From Photorhabdus akhurstii (GTDB taxonomy: Bacteria; Pseudomonadota; Gammaproteobacteria; Enterobacterales; Enterobacteriaceae), in NCBI RefSeq assembly GCF_018448925.1, contig NZ_RCWE01000022.1:22652-86651 (forward strand): a stretch of DNA of 64,000 bases. Direction: 5' to 3'. A program made the translations under genes and the position numbers. This document shows positions 1-10,500 of this stretch, piece after piece (the stretch's first letter is position 1; each line of letters begins with the position of its first letter). The notes under the pieces are model-generated. The model made no database searches. It was not told the origin of the DNA and saw only the letters and a program-made list of their open reading frames with translations.

Positions 1-2
1 AG

Positions 3-3000
3 CTATTAATTGAGCCGGATGAAGGTCTTTATATTTTAGAGCGTGTTTTACAGTCACCTCTTGAGGCACAGTTAATTGTTTCTACCGGGGATCTGAATAA
101 GAGATTTGAACAATGGGTCGGCGCCCATATTAGACCTTTTACTAATCAATCCCATTCAGCACATTCAAGGCAGACATGCTCAAAGCAAATATTTTCAAAA
201 CAACAGATCATCGACACTATTATGGAGATTTGGCAAGACTTCTTAAAAATCCATTCGATTAATAGTGGTGATAACTTCTTTGAATTGGGCGCAAATTCAC
301 TGGATCTGGTTCAGGTCAATAAGCGTATTACTGAAGCGCTTTATATTGATTTGTCCGTGGTGGATATGTTCAGTTATCCGACATCGGAATTACTTGCGGG
401 TTTTATTATTGAGCAAAACGCCATGATGGTGGGGGAAATATCATTAGATTCGGTTGAAAATAATAAAGCAGCAGAATTTGATGCTCCATTGAATAGTCAA
501 CCGAGCCAAGATCTCGATGCTGATATCAGTAAAAAAATCGCCATTGTTGGTATTGCTGCGACATTCCCAGAAGCCGAAAACATTTACGACTTTTGGCAGA
601 ATCTCACTTACGGCAAAGAATCCATATCGATATTCAGCAAAGAAGAGCTGCTTGAAGAGGGGATAGATCAGGCGCTATTAGATAATCCCAACTACATCAG
701 AGCGAAAGGGGTGTTTCCTAACGCGGGTGAGTTTGATGCGACCTTTTTTGGCTATACACCTTACGAAGCAAGGCAAATGGACCCGCAAGTTCGCGCCTTC
801 CATACATGTTGCTGGCAGGCACTGCAAGACGCTGGAATTAAGCCCAAAGAAAGCAGACACAAAATTGGTCTTTATGCGGCAGCGTCAGGCAATTTGCAGT
901 GGTTAGCTCAGGCGATGGCGACGGCCGAGGGAAGTGCGGGCCAATATAGTGCAATGACAGTGGCGGATAAGGATTATATGGCGACCATTGTCTCCTATAA
1001 ATTGAATTTGACCGGCCCAAGTATGGTGTTGTCAACCGCCTGCTCATCGTCTCTGGTTGCCGTCAATGAGGCAATCAAGTCCCTGAGGGCTGGAGAATGT
1101 GATATCGCGCTTGCTGGCGGCGTCTCCATTACTTTACCGACAAAAGCCGGTTATCTCTCTGAAGAGGGAATGATCCATGCAAAAGATGGGAAGTGTCGCC
1201 CATTTGATATTCAAGCCAGTGGGACGGTTTTTGGTGATGGCGTTGGCGTTGTGGTATTAAAGCCACTTCAACAAGCACTGAAAGACAACGACAATATCTA
1301 TGCGACCATCATAGGCACGGCTATTAATAATGATGGCGGCAGAAAGGTTGGATACACCGCGCCAAGTTATCAGGGGCAAATTGACGTGATTCAAGCCGCG
1401 CTTAAAGATGCGAATGTTTCGGCAGACACGTTAAGCTTTGTTGAAGCGCATGGTACGGGCACCCATCTGGGGGACCCGATTGAATTTAAAGCGCTTAAAC
1501 ACGCCTTTGCTACTGATAAGAAAAACTTCTGCAAATTAGGCAGTGTAAAATCCAATATCGGACACTTGAATTCGGCAGCGGGTATTGCCGGACTGATAAA
1601 AGCAACAATGGCGCTTAAATATAAAGAGCTGCCGCCGACAATCAATTTTGCCAGAATCAACCCGGAAATTGATATTGTCAACAGCCCATTCATTATCAGC
1701 AATCAATACAGCCGACTTGATGATTCTCAGGGACTGCTAAGAGCGGGTGTTAGCTCGTTTGGTATCGGTGGTACGAACGCGCACGTGGTGCTTGAACAAG
1801 CGTCAAGTGTCAATCGACAAACACTGACCAAAGAGCAGCCAGTTGTTCTGCCTATCGTATTATCGGCCCCTGATGAAAAGTCGTTAGACAGCTATAAGAA
1901 GCAGTTGAAGCGAGCAATACAAAGCAACGTAGTTGATAGTCACATTAATGAGATGGCATTGAGTCTAATGCAAAGAGACGTTATGCCTTATCTGTTTGTT
2001 GCTTATAGCCGGGATCGTGAAGGTTTATTGCAGCGCTTGTCGTCATCATCTTCTGATTATCTCTACAACGGCATGACGTCAGAGAGAAAAGTGGTCTATT
2101 TGTTCCCGGGACAAGGCATGCAATATGCAGCGATGGGACTTTCGCTCTATCACACCAATGATCTGTTCAAAACATGGTGTGATCGAGGATTTGAAATCGC
2201 CAGTGAGTATTGCGCGATTGATTTAAAACAGCTTTTCCTCTCAGGAGAAGATGATGAGAAATTGTATAATACCGAGTTTGCCCAGCCGTTAATGTTTATT
2301 ATTGAGTATTCACTGGTGCAGGTTCTCGCATCTTATGGCGTTAAACCGACAGCGATGTTGGGTCATAGCTTAGGTGAATATGTTGCAGCAGCGGTTGCTG
2401 AAATATTCTCGTTCGCTGATGCTATTAGGATGGTTTGTGCCAGAGGCCGCTTGATGCAGTCCACTGAAGCCGCCGCTATGTTATCTGTTATGTGTTCGGC
2501 AACAGTGGCTCAAACCATGTTGTTTGGTCGCTTGGAAATCGCGCTCAATAATAGCAGCGAACTTTGTGTGCTCTCCGGTTCAGATGAGGAAATCACCGCA
2601 TTTGAGCAACTCTGCGAATCCAGAGCAATCAAGACGAAGCGTCTTAAAGTCAGCCGTGCTTTCCATTCCCGCTATATGGAGCCAATTTTGGCTGATTATG
2701 AGCGAGTTATCGGTGACGTGAAACTCTCTGAACCCAAACTTCCTATCATCTCTAATGTGACCGGAGAATTGAGTACTAAAAATCTGATGGTGGAACCGCA
2801 CTATTGGGTTCGCCAAATTCGTGAACCGGTGCGCTTTACTCAAGGACTGGAGGAATTACTGGCAAGCGGTGATGCTATTTTCGTCGAGGTGGGGCCTGGA
2901 AATGGTTTGTCGTCCCTGATTAAACACCATCAAGATTTCAATACAAAACATGTCTGTCTTTCTCTTATCAGTCGTGGCAAAGAAGAGGCGTCTTGCCTCA

Positions 3001-4538
3001 TGGAAAGTCTGGGCATGTTGTCACTGTTGAACGTCAATGTCGATTGGCAGCATGAATTGAACGAGACAGTTGCACCTTCGGTAAACCTTCCTCCTATGCC
3101 GATTCGAGGTAAAGAATATCCTAAAGATGTGAAAAGGCTACAAGCCATTTTCTCAGGTAAAGTTGACTCTGACGTAACCCAATTGTCTACACAAAGTGTA
3201 GCGAGAAGCCAAGTTTCTGACGTTATGCAGCCAAAGAGTATGGCAGAAGAACTTAAGGTTATTTGGAAAGATGTACTGGGTGTCAGTGAGGTGAACGGGG
3301 AAGATGATTTCATCACATTAGGGGGTAATTCACTATCCGCAGTGCAAGTCGTCGCGAAAGCGAAGTCTGTAAAAATTCCCGTTGATATGAATATGCTGCT
3401 ATCGCGAAAGAGCCTGAATGAGATCATCCATTTGATCGATACGCCTCGTCCATCTATCTCGAGCGGCTGGCAGTACAATACACAGTTCAAGCCTGAGTTT
3501 TATGGCAGTGATGTGAGCTGTATGTATTCGGCAGTGAGAGAGAAACTAAAGCATGATTATGGCTTGAATTGTCCAAATAGCTTAATGCGAGCATCGGATG
3601 GAAGCTTACTGTTTGGTTTTAGCGTGCGGCCCTCAGACTCACAAGGCAATATTCTGAATGACTATCAGAATTATGGTGCATTATTGGATTGGCCTCAGTT
3701 GCAGGAAAGTTTCTCGTTTTCCTATCACAAGCAGTTTTTTGACGATTTGGCATCTTACACCGCGTATTGCATAGCGGAACTGGAGAAAGGAAAACTGGTT
3801 ATTGTCACCGGTTCAGATTACCACTTACCGTTTTCCCCTTCTTACGGCTTGAGTCATAGTGAATATTTACTCCGGCCTCTATTTGATAATCTGGAAATCG
3901 ATGAGGAAGAGGTTATTCCACATGCATTTGTTTTGGTTGGGCGCACGCCAGGAGGCTATCAAGTTTATGACGGGAGCTTTAATTACTTTGGTGAAATAAG
4001 TGATCATGAGTTCGCGCAAACTGTTATCGGTTTCAAAGGACTTGAGTTTATGAAATCTCACGAGGTGTATCATAAATCTCGTCCTTATCTTGCTATATCG
4101 GTTGTTCAAACTGGAGCGTTTTTATCCACTGACCATCTATTACGCGGGACGCTAGATAAAACCCTGTCGGGATTACAGACTCACACGGCTATTACGGACG
4201 AAAACACGCCAATACACCATTATGTTGGTATAAGTGCGGTTAATAAATTGATGGAAAGCCCGGAGTTGTTATTGGCGATGACATCGAGTGAATTGGAGCA
4301 GTTTATAAAACGGTGGTTATTACAGTTGGAGCTTCTTCATCGTTTCCTTGCGATGGCAATACCTGATCATGCGCAATGGTGGGCGGACACTGTGGCGGGT
4401 ATGACCGAAACTCTTCGGAAACTGATTGCCGTTGATAATCGAAATCTCAATGCCAACGACATCACCGGCACAATGACGTTATTTAAACAATTGCTTGAGA
4501 GCGTGATTGGCAAACTCGTGATTGAAAAACTAGAGTGA
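3..4538 (+). CDS. Type I PKS, 5'-partial: (KR end)-ACP-KS-AT-ACP-BtrH-like domain
   Basis: The reading frame is open from base 3, so the gene starts left of the window; the ATG at 222 lies inside an ACP and is not the start. Visible order: C-terminal edge of a KR (3-150), ACP with GANSLD (about 210-410), ketosynthase (532-1800; STACSSS, HGTGT, KSNIGH), acyltransferase (2095-2960; GHSLGE, then RAFHS, close to the malonyl signature HAFHS), second ACP with GGNSLS (3240-3450) and a C-terminal domain (about 3485-4538). The last module has no KR, DH or ER, so its beta-keto group should stay unreduced. The final domain resembles BtrH-type papain-like acyltransferases: a Cys near its start (VSCMYSAV), a His (IPHAFVLVG) and an Asp (QVYDGSF). 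BtrH moves an acyl chain from an ACP to an amine in butirosin biosynthesis. No thioesterase follows, so this domain may release the product. PKS assignment is firm; the release role is inference. Confidence 0.93.
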   Translation, partial: LLIEPDEGLYILERVLQSPLEAQLIVSTGDLNKRFEQWVGAHIRPFTNQSHSAHSRQTCSKQIFSKQQIIDTIMEIWQDFLKIHSINSGDNFFELGANSLDLVQVNKRITEALYIDLSVVDMFSYPTSELLAGFIIEQNAMMVGEISLDSVENNKAAEFDAPLNSQPSQDLDADISKKIAIVGIAATFPEAENIYDFWQNLTYGKESISIFSKEELLEEGIDQALLDNPNYIRAKGVFPNAGEFDATFFGYTPYEARQMDPQVRAFHTCCWQALQDAGIKPKESRHKIGLYAAASGNLQWLAQAMATAEGSAGQYSAMTVADKDYMATIVSYKLNLTGPSMVLSTACSSSLVAVNEAIKSLRAGECDIALAGGVSITLPTKAGYLSEEGMIHAKDGKCRPFDIQASGTVFGDGVGVVVLKPLQQALKDNDNIYATIIGTAINNDGGRKVGYTAPSYQGQIDVIQAALKDANVSADTLSFVEAHGTGTHLGDPIEFKALKHAFATDKKNFCKLGSVKSNIGHLNSAAGIAGLIKATMALKYKELPPTINFARINPEIDIVNSPFIISNQYSRLDDSQGLLRAGVSSFGIGGTNAHVVLEQASSVNRQTLTKEQPVVLPIVLSAPDEKSLDSYKKQLKRAIQSNVVDSHINEMALSLMQRDVMPYLFVAYSRDREGLLQRLSSSSSDYLYNGMTSERKVVYLFPGQGMQYAAMGLSLYHTNDLFKTWCDRGFEIASEYCAIDLKQLFLSGEDDEKLYNTEFAQPLMFIIEYSLVQVLASYGVKPTAMLGHSLGEYVAAAVAEIFSFADAIRMVCARGRLMQSTEAAAMLSVMCSATVAQTMLFGRLEIALNNSSELCVLSGSDEEITAFEQLCESRAIKTKRLKVSRAFHSRYMEPILADYERVIGDVKLSEPKLPIISNVTGELSTKNLMVEPHYWVRQIREPVRFTQGLEELLASGDAIFVEVGPGNGLSSLIKHHQDFNTKHVCLSLISRGKEEASCLMESLGMLSLLNVNVDWQHELNETVAPSVNLPPMPIRGKEYPKDVKRLQAIFSGKVDSDVTQLSTQSVARSQVSDVMQPKSMAEELKVIWKDVLGVSEVNGEDDFITLGGNSLSAVQVVAKAKSVKIPVDMNMLLSRKSLNEIIHLIDTPRPSISSGWQYNTQFKPEFYGSDVSCMYSAVREKLKHDYGLNCPNSLMRASDGSLLFGFSVRPSDSQGNILNDYQNYGALLDWPQLQESFSFSYHKQFFDDLASYTAYCIAELEKGKLVIVTGSDYHLPFSPSYGLSHSEYLLRPLFDNLEIDEEEVIPHAFVLVGRTPGGYQVYDGSFNYFGEISDHEFAQTVIGFKGLEFMKSHEVYHKSRPYLAISVVQTGAFLSTDHLLRGTLDKTLSGLQTHTAITDENTPIHHYVGISAVNKLMESPELLLAMTSSELEQFIKRWLLQLELLHRFLAMAIPDHAQWWADTVAGMTETLRKLIAVDNRNLNANDITGTMTLFKQLLESVIGKLVIEKLE

Positions 4539-4546
4539 TATTTGCG

Positions 4547-4575
4547 GTCATAGCTCTTGTTATGAGAGCTATGAC
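4547..4575 (+). terminator. Hairpin after the first PKS gene
   Basis: A perfect 11-bp inverted repeat (GTCATAGCTCT / AGAGCTATGAC) with a 7-base loop starts 9 bases after the PKS stop codon. No clear T tract follows, so it may be an mRNA-stabilising or attenuating hairpin rather than a full Rho-independent terminator. Confidence 0.4.
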
Positions 4576-4663
4576 GCGATATTAATTTAAGTTGGAAAAT
4601 CTCACTTGCACGCTATATAGCAATATCAAATTTAAAAATATTCATTTTGTATTGGAGATGTCA

Positions 4664-6028
4664 TTGAAAAATACCGATTTCATGGCAAATGATTCTGTGC
4701 CCTTTGCATATTTAAAACTATCAATTCCAGTATTTTTTGGCATGTCAATTCAGGGGCTTTATGGAATAATTGACGCTATCTTTATTACTAAATATATTGG
4801 CAAAGATGCTATGGCAGGCTTTTCAATATTTTTCCCCGTCTTGTTATTAGTCGGTGCGGTCGGGGTTATGTTGGGAGCGGGCGCTGCCGTTTTAGTAGCG
4901 AGATTTCTAGGCGCGAATAAACCTGCTTTGGCGAATCGAGTGGCGACACAAGCTATATTTATGGCGGGAGTATGTGCTATCTGTTTTGGCATATTATTTC
5001 TAACATGGGCGCGAGAGGTTTTATTATTTCTTGGAGCGACGGAAAGCATAATTAATTATGCTTTGGATTATGCCATGCCATTGGCTTTATGCGCGCCTAT
5101 TATCATGATAGCGACTATTTTGGGTGATCTGTTACGAGCAGAAGGTAAAACCAATGCCATGTTCTCAATCATGCTCTGTGCATCTATTCTTAATGTTGTT
5201 TTTGATGCTATCTTTATTGTTGTATTCGACATGGGAATGTTTGGCGCCGCGGTTGCCACAATACTGGCAAATACTGTCGCGCTAATATGTGCCGTACTGC
5301 TCTTTTATAGTGATCATACTCGTCTTACTCTCTCGCCGACTTACTTCGGTATAGACGTGAAAGAGTGCCAGGATATAGTGCTTATCGGATTGCCGACACT
5401 GATTGGCAATTTGTCATATGGGATACTTATTTTCACTATCAATTATCTCATCAAAGCGAGTGGAGTTGAAAACTCAGGTGATATGATTAGTGCTTTCGGC
5501 TTGGTTTTCCGGGTATTAAGCTTTGTCGTCTTACCGTTGATAGCCATGATGTCGGCGTTGCAAACTTTATCAAGTTATAACTTTGGCGCGGAAAAATATC
5601 ATCGCTGTATAAAGTCATTGAAAGTGGCATTGTTATATGCTGCATTTTATTCAATATCAATGACTTTACTGGTTGTTGCGTTGCCGGAACATCTATATGG
5701 CTTATTCACTGATGATAAAAATCTGTTATTAACGGTTTTGAATATTTCATTTTTTATTTTTTTAGGCTTGTTCTTCCTTGGTGGATTGTTGGTATTTATC
5801 GGCTTTCTACAAAGCGTAAAAAAGGAGAAATATTCGATGTTATTGGTTTTCATTAAACTTTTCTTGCAGGTTGCTTTAACTTTTTCATTGTCTTTTTTGT
5901 TTGGTGTTGAATGCTTTCCTCTGATTCTATTTTCGGTGGACTTACTGGTATTTATTCTGGCTGTTGTGCTTTCTCTAATCGCGCTAGGAAATTTAGTTTC
6001 TAAACAAGCATGTTTAGATAGATTGTGA
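4664..6028 (+). CDS. MATE-family exporter, ClbM-like
   Basis: Multidrug and toxic compound extrusion transporter of about 455 residues with roughly twelve hydrophobic segments in two halves, ending in a long hydrophobic stretch near its C-terminus. MATE proteins are inner-membrane cation-coupled antiporters. Lying between a PKS and a ClbP-like peptidase, it most likely moves the capped precursor to the periplasm, as ClbM does for precolibactin; this role is inferred from context. Start choice: GGAG at 4654-4657 sits six bases before TTG 4664. ATG 4658 directly abuts that GGAG and ATG 4682 has no ribosome site, so TTG is preferred; ATG 4658 is the alternative. The frame is open back to 4592. 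Confidence 0.88.
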   Translation: MKNTDFMANDSVPFAYLKLSIPVFFGMSIQGLYGIIDAIFITKYIGKDAMAGFSIFFPVLLLVGAVGVMLGAGAAVLVARFLGANKPALANRVATQAIFMAGVCAICFGILFLTWAREVLLFLGATESIINYALDYAMPLALCAPIIMIATILGDLLRAEGKTNAMFSIMLCASILNVVFDAIFIVVFDMGMFGAAVATILANTVALICAVLLFYSDHTRLTLSPTYFGIDVKECQDIVLIGLPTLIGNLSYGILIFTINYLIKASGVENSGDMISAFGLVFRVLSFVVLPLIAMMSALQTLSSYNFGAEKYHRCIKSLKVALLYAAFYSISMTLLVVALPEHLYGLFTDDKNLLLTVLNISFFIFLGLFFLGGLLVFIGFLQSVKKEKYSMLLVFIKLFLQVALTFSLSFLFGVECFPLILFSVDLLVFILAVVLSLIALGNLVSKQACLDRL

Positions 6029-6102
6029 AAGTGGCATTAATTATTCGATTGGAAATGTTTGGTGTGAAGTGAAATAGAATATTAAATGTGAATGGGGCTG
6101 TT

Positions 6103-7515
6103 ATGAAGTGTTTTATTATGGTTTTCCTGCTTCTATTTTCCGGCGTGAGTTCGGCAGATGAGAATCTGAAAAGTCAAATTTTGCAATATATGGAGTTTGG
6201 CAAGATACCTGAATTAGTTATGGTGACGGTCGACAAGAATAAAAAATCAGGCGTAATATTGCTAACAAATGAAAATAGAAACGGTGCGCAAAATTTAGAT
6301 AAAGAGACTATTTTTGAGCTGGCATCAGTAAGTAAATCTTTTACCGGTTTAATTGCGGCCAAGATGATAGAGGAAGGCAAAATATTGCCTCAAACCACAG
6401 TTTCATCAATATTGCCATCGATAAAAACAATTTACGCTGGTGAAAACGTTGATGTGACATTTTTGCAATTGCTTAACCATACATCGGGCCTGCCTTTTAA
6501 AACCATTGATATGCTTTATTCCCAACCTGAAAAGGGGCTTTCGCAAGTTATCGATGAGATTAAGCTGATTAACCTCCAGACGATGCCGGGGCAGCAACAT
6601 GCATACGCCACACTTAATTACGATATTGCAGCCAGAATGATGGAGAAAGTTTCTGGGCAATCTTATCAACAACTGCTGAGAACCTATATTTTGTCGCCGC
6701 TACAGATGAATGGGACTTCCGTTCTTCCAGATGTGGCGAAAAAGGCAATCGGCCATCAAATCAGTTTTTTGCAAGCCAGACCATACGATGCACCATTTGT
6801 CTTAGCTAATGTACCCGCAGGATATATACAAACTAATGCGTCCGATATGCTTAACTGGTTGAGATTTTTAGGCAGCAATACGGATTCAACTCTCCTTAAT
6901 GCCAAAAAACGGGTCTTTTCAGGGAAGTTGGGTGTCGATACCAACGAAAGTGAGAAAACGATATATACCTTGGGATGGTATAAACAGGGGAACAGGGTAT
7001 TTCATACAGGAATGAATCCAACGTTCTCTAGTTACGTTGCCGTTGATCTGGATTCTGGCGCTGCGGTTGCTGTGATGGCAAATGTTAATAGCAATATTAC
7101 TTTTGAACTTGGCAAGCAAGCAATGGAACAGCTTGCTCAAGGTGGTGAATTTACCGGGCTAAGTACCGTTAAAGAGCTTGAGTTATTTGATACTTTTGAT
7201 AGAACTTTTCTCATTATTAGTGTATTTGTGATTTTGGCTTGCCTCTTGTTAATTTATTTAAACTTAAAAGGAAAAAATATAAGTTGGCTTGCAAACTTTG
7301 GCGTTGTGAAAGCGACAATTTTATCTGCTTTATTCATTATTGCTCTGTTGGTCATGTTGACCTTGCCAAATTTGTTGCTTGGATTATCTTGGGCGACATT
7401 TATGATTTGGATGCCTAATAGCTTTTGGGTTTTGTATTGTTCTCTTGTGCTTCTTTTGCTCCTTTGTCTCTCTCTGTTCTCTCAGGTTTTATATCGTCAC
7501 CGCTCAGTGCATTGA
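6103..7515 (+). CDS. ClbP-like membrane-anchored serine peptidase (prodrug activator)
   Basis: About 470 residues with a signal peptide (hydrophobic 5-17, cleavage likely near SSA/D), a periplasmic class C beta-lactamase/DD-peptidase fold and three C-terminal membrane helices (about residues 365-465). The catalytic SxxK motif is Ser75-Val-Ser-Lys78; Tyr168 in HAYAT is the likely general-base tyrosine, with T where class C enzymes have N. This arrangement (periplasmic hydrolase plus three TM segments) is that of ClbP in colibactin and of the xenocoumacin peptidase, which remove an N-acyl-D-Asn cap in the periplasm. Directly downstream is a C-A-T-E NRPS with an Asn code, the expected cap-maker. 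ATG 6103 follows TGGGG at 6093-6097; an in-frame GTG at 6088 is less likely. Family assignment is strong; substrate is inferred. Confidence 0.9.
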   Translation: MKCFIMVFLLLFSGVSSADENLKSQILQYMEFGKIPELVMVTVDKNKKSGVILLTNENRNGAQNLDKETIFELASVSKSFTGLIAAKMIEEGKILPQTTVSSILPSIKTIYAGENVDVTFLQLLNHTSGLPFKTIDMLYSQPEKGLSQVIDEIKLINLQTMPGQQHAYATLNYDIAARMMEKVSGQSYQQLLRTYILSPLQMNGTSVLPDVAKKAIGHQISFLQARPYDAPFVLANVPAGYIQTNASDMLNWLRFLGSNTDSTLLNAKKRVFSGKLGVDTNESEKTIYTLGWYKQGNRVFHTGMNPTFSSYVAVDLDSGAAVAVMANVNSNITFELGKQAMEQLAQGGEFTGLSTVKELELFDTFDRTFLIISVFVILACLLLIYLNLKGKNISWLANFGVVKATILSALFIIALLVMLTLPNLLLGLSWATFMIWMPNSFWVLYCSLVLLLLLCLSLFSQVLYRHRSVH

Positions 7516-7575
7516 GTTTGATAGAGGTTTGATTTTTTTAAAATGTTCAGAATTTAAATTTATACGGATTTAATT

Positions 7576-10500
7576 ATGTCTATTAGTAGCAAATCATATG
7601 AAATGACAGGGATTCAAAAAGGCGTTTGGGTAACTGAGTTGAAACACCAAGGGACCAGCATGTTTAATATTGGTGGTACTTGTAGTGTTGAAACGGAATT
7701 GGATTTCACAAGGTTAACTAATGCGATACAGAGAGTGATTAAAGAAACCCAAAGTCTAAATTTCACTTTAAATGATGAGATTCCACCGAAACTGGTTTTA
7801 GATAGCCGAGCGGAAAATAATATCGATTTTATTGATTTTCGTAATAGAGAAAATCCACAAAGAGAATTTGAACAATGGCGCGAAGCGTGTATGTCTCGGA
7901 AAATGGATTTAGGGACATGCTTATATTATTTTTGTTTGTATAAAGTGTCTGATTCAAAATGTGGATTTTTAATCAAAATACATCACTTAGTTTGTGATGG
8001 CGTGACGATGCAAAATATTATCGCCAGGGTTTGTGAGTGTTATAATAATCCATTGAATGATGTTGTGCATTGTGAGTTTAGCGATGATCAAAGTTACTTT
8101 TTAGCATTAGAAGAAAAATATTCATCTAGTCGTCAATATGATAAGGATAAGTTATTTTGGCGTAATTTCCTGGCTGGCAAGGGAGAAAACAGCAACTTTA
8201 TTTTGGGCAATAGAACTCTTTCAACCAAAGCCATACGGAAAATTTATGATATTCCTCATCAGGTATCAAAGAGAATAAAGCATGTCTGCGCAACATTAGG
8301 ATGTACAGAAAACGTATTCTACTATGCTGTTATTGCTCTTTTGCTATCCCGGCTTTCAGGGAGTAAACAAGTCTCTTTTGGTGTACCACTTCATGGTAGG
8401 AAAAAGACCAACCTTGTGCGGAATTCAATGACGGTATCTACTGTTCCGACACAAATAGCAGTGGATGAATATACCGATTTCTCCAGTTTAATTAAATCAG
8501 CTTTAGAGAATAATAATCGAATATACCGACACCAAAAATATGATTACACCGAGTTGGTTAAAGAGACGAGAGCCGGGGCATCGGTTAATGATTTATTTGA
8601 TGTTAGCTACAACTATGCTAACACTAAATATGAGTTGGTTCTGGGTGAATACCCATTGATTGTCGAGGATATATTCCCCGGTGAACAGCAATATTCAATT
8701 CAATTCCTTTTTAAAGAGTTATTGAATGAGGGAACGACAAAAATATATTGTGACTATAAAGTAGAGGAATATACGCCGCCGCAGATTGACGCAGTAATTA
8801 ATTTATTAATTGAGATTCTGGATGAAGTTAGTGTTGATCCACATCGCCAGTTGCTGATGGTTGCGCCATTAAGAGAAGATAATCTTAAGCTGATTGAAAC
8901 GGGGGCTAACAATGCCGAACCGACCGCTGCAACGGTGATATCGTTATTTGAACAGAGTGTGGAAAGCAATAAAGATCGGCTGGCAATCATTGAAGAAAAT
9001 AGATCACTGACTTTCCAAGCGCTTCGGATCTTAGTTAGCACAATCAGCGCTAATCTCTTAAATCACGGGGTTTCTGGCGGATCTCGAGTGGCTATTTTGC
9101 TTCCTAAAAGCGCAGAGCAAATCGCAACTTTACTGGCTATTATGGCCGTTGGCGCGACATATATTCCGCTTGAAAAGGATTTACCGCAGGAAAGAATAAA
9201 ATATATTTTGTCCGATAGCGAATGTGTATTAGTTATTACAAACCCGGATTGGGCATCATTACTGCCGGCAGGTGTTGCTTATTGCGATAGTGCGGCTTTA
9301 TCTGAAACTTTGCCACAAAATGACTTATTGCCATTACCAGTCAGGTGTGAACCGACAAGTGAAGCATATTTAATATATACTTCTGGTTCCACAGGTTTGC
9401 CGAAAGGGACAATTATTCGTCAACCAGAGCTTGTAAATTATTGCCGGTGGGCCGCCCAAGTTTATTACCCCGAAAAATCTGATGTCGCGGCATATTATAC
9501 ACCGCTGACTTTTGACTTAACGGTGACTTCACTGTTCCCGGCGCTGATTTCCGGCTCGGCTATTAAGGTATATACAGAAACATCAAACTTTATCCTGAGC
9601 GATATTATTCACGATGGCGTGGCGACCGTCGTGAAATGTACACCGTCACATTTACGCGCTATCCAACATGAAATTATCGGCCCTCATTGTGCGATTAAAC
9701 GTTTTATCGTTGGCGGCGAAAATTTAAAAGTCAGCGTTGCAAATCACACATACCTTCAATTTGGTGGTAAAGCTGACATTTTTAATGAATATGGCCCAAC
9801 AGAAACCGTGGTTGGCTGTATGATTCACCAGTTTGATCCCGCCAAAGATAGCGACGTTTCCGTGCCGATTGGCGAGCCTATCGACAATACGCAGATATAT
9901 ATTGTCGATGGTTATGGACGCCATTGTATTCCTTACATGAAAGGTGAAATGGTTATTGCTGGAAATGGCGTATCCGCCGGTTATTGGAATCGTTCGGAGT
10001 TGACTCAGAACAGATTTATTACTGATCGATTTTATCCAAGACAACGAGCCTATTTATCCGGTGATCTCGCCTATCGCAACGAATATGGGCAAGTCACTTA
10101 TTTAGGCCGTATCGACAAACAGGTCAAGATCAGGGGGCATCGAATTGAGATCGAAGAGATAGAGACAAAGCTACTCGAGTACAAGGACGTTCAGGATGTC
10201 GCCATAGTGATCGACGAAGCTAATTCTGATGCCTCAATCTTAAAAGCGTTTGTTGTTTTGTCGGAGGGATCGGCTGTCAGTGGAGAAGAATTAAAACAGT
10301 ATTTATCGAGTCATTTACTCCACTATATGGTTCCACAATTGATTAAATGTATTCGTGAAATTCCTTTAACCTTTAACGGTAAAGTTGATAGCGCCAAATT
10401 GCTTGAGCTTGAAGATGATAAAATAGGTACTAATGACAATGAGAAAATGAGCGCCTTAGAAATATCGGTGCTCGAAGAGTTTAGACGGGTATTGGGTTGT

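Noticed and set aside
222-4538. PKS gene starting at ATG 222
   Set aside because: The same frame is open to base 3 and encodes the end of a KR and the first half of an ACP, so the true start is outside the window.
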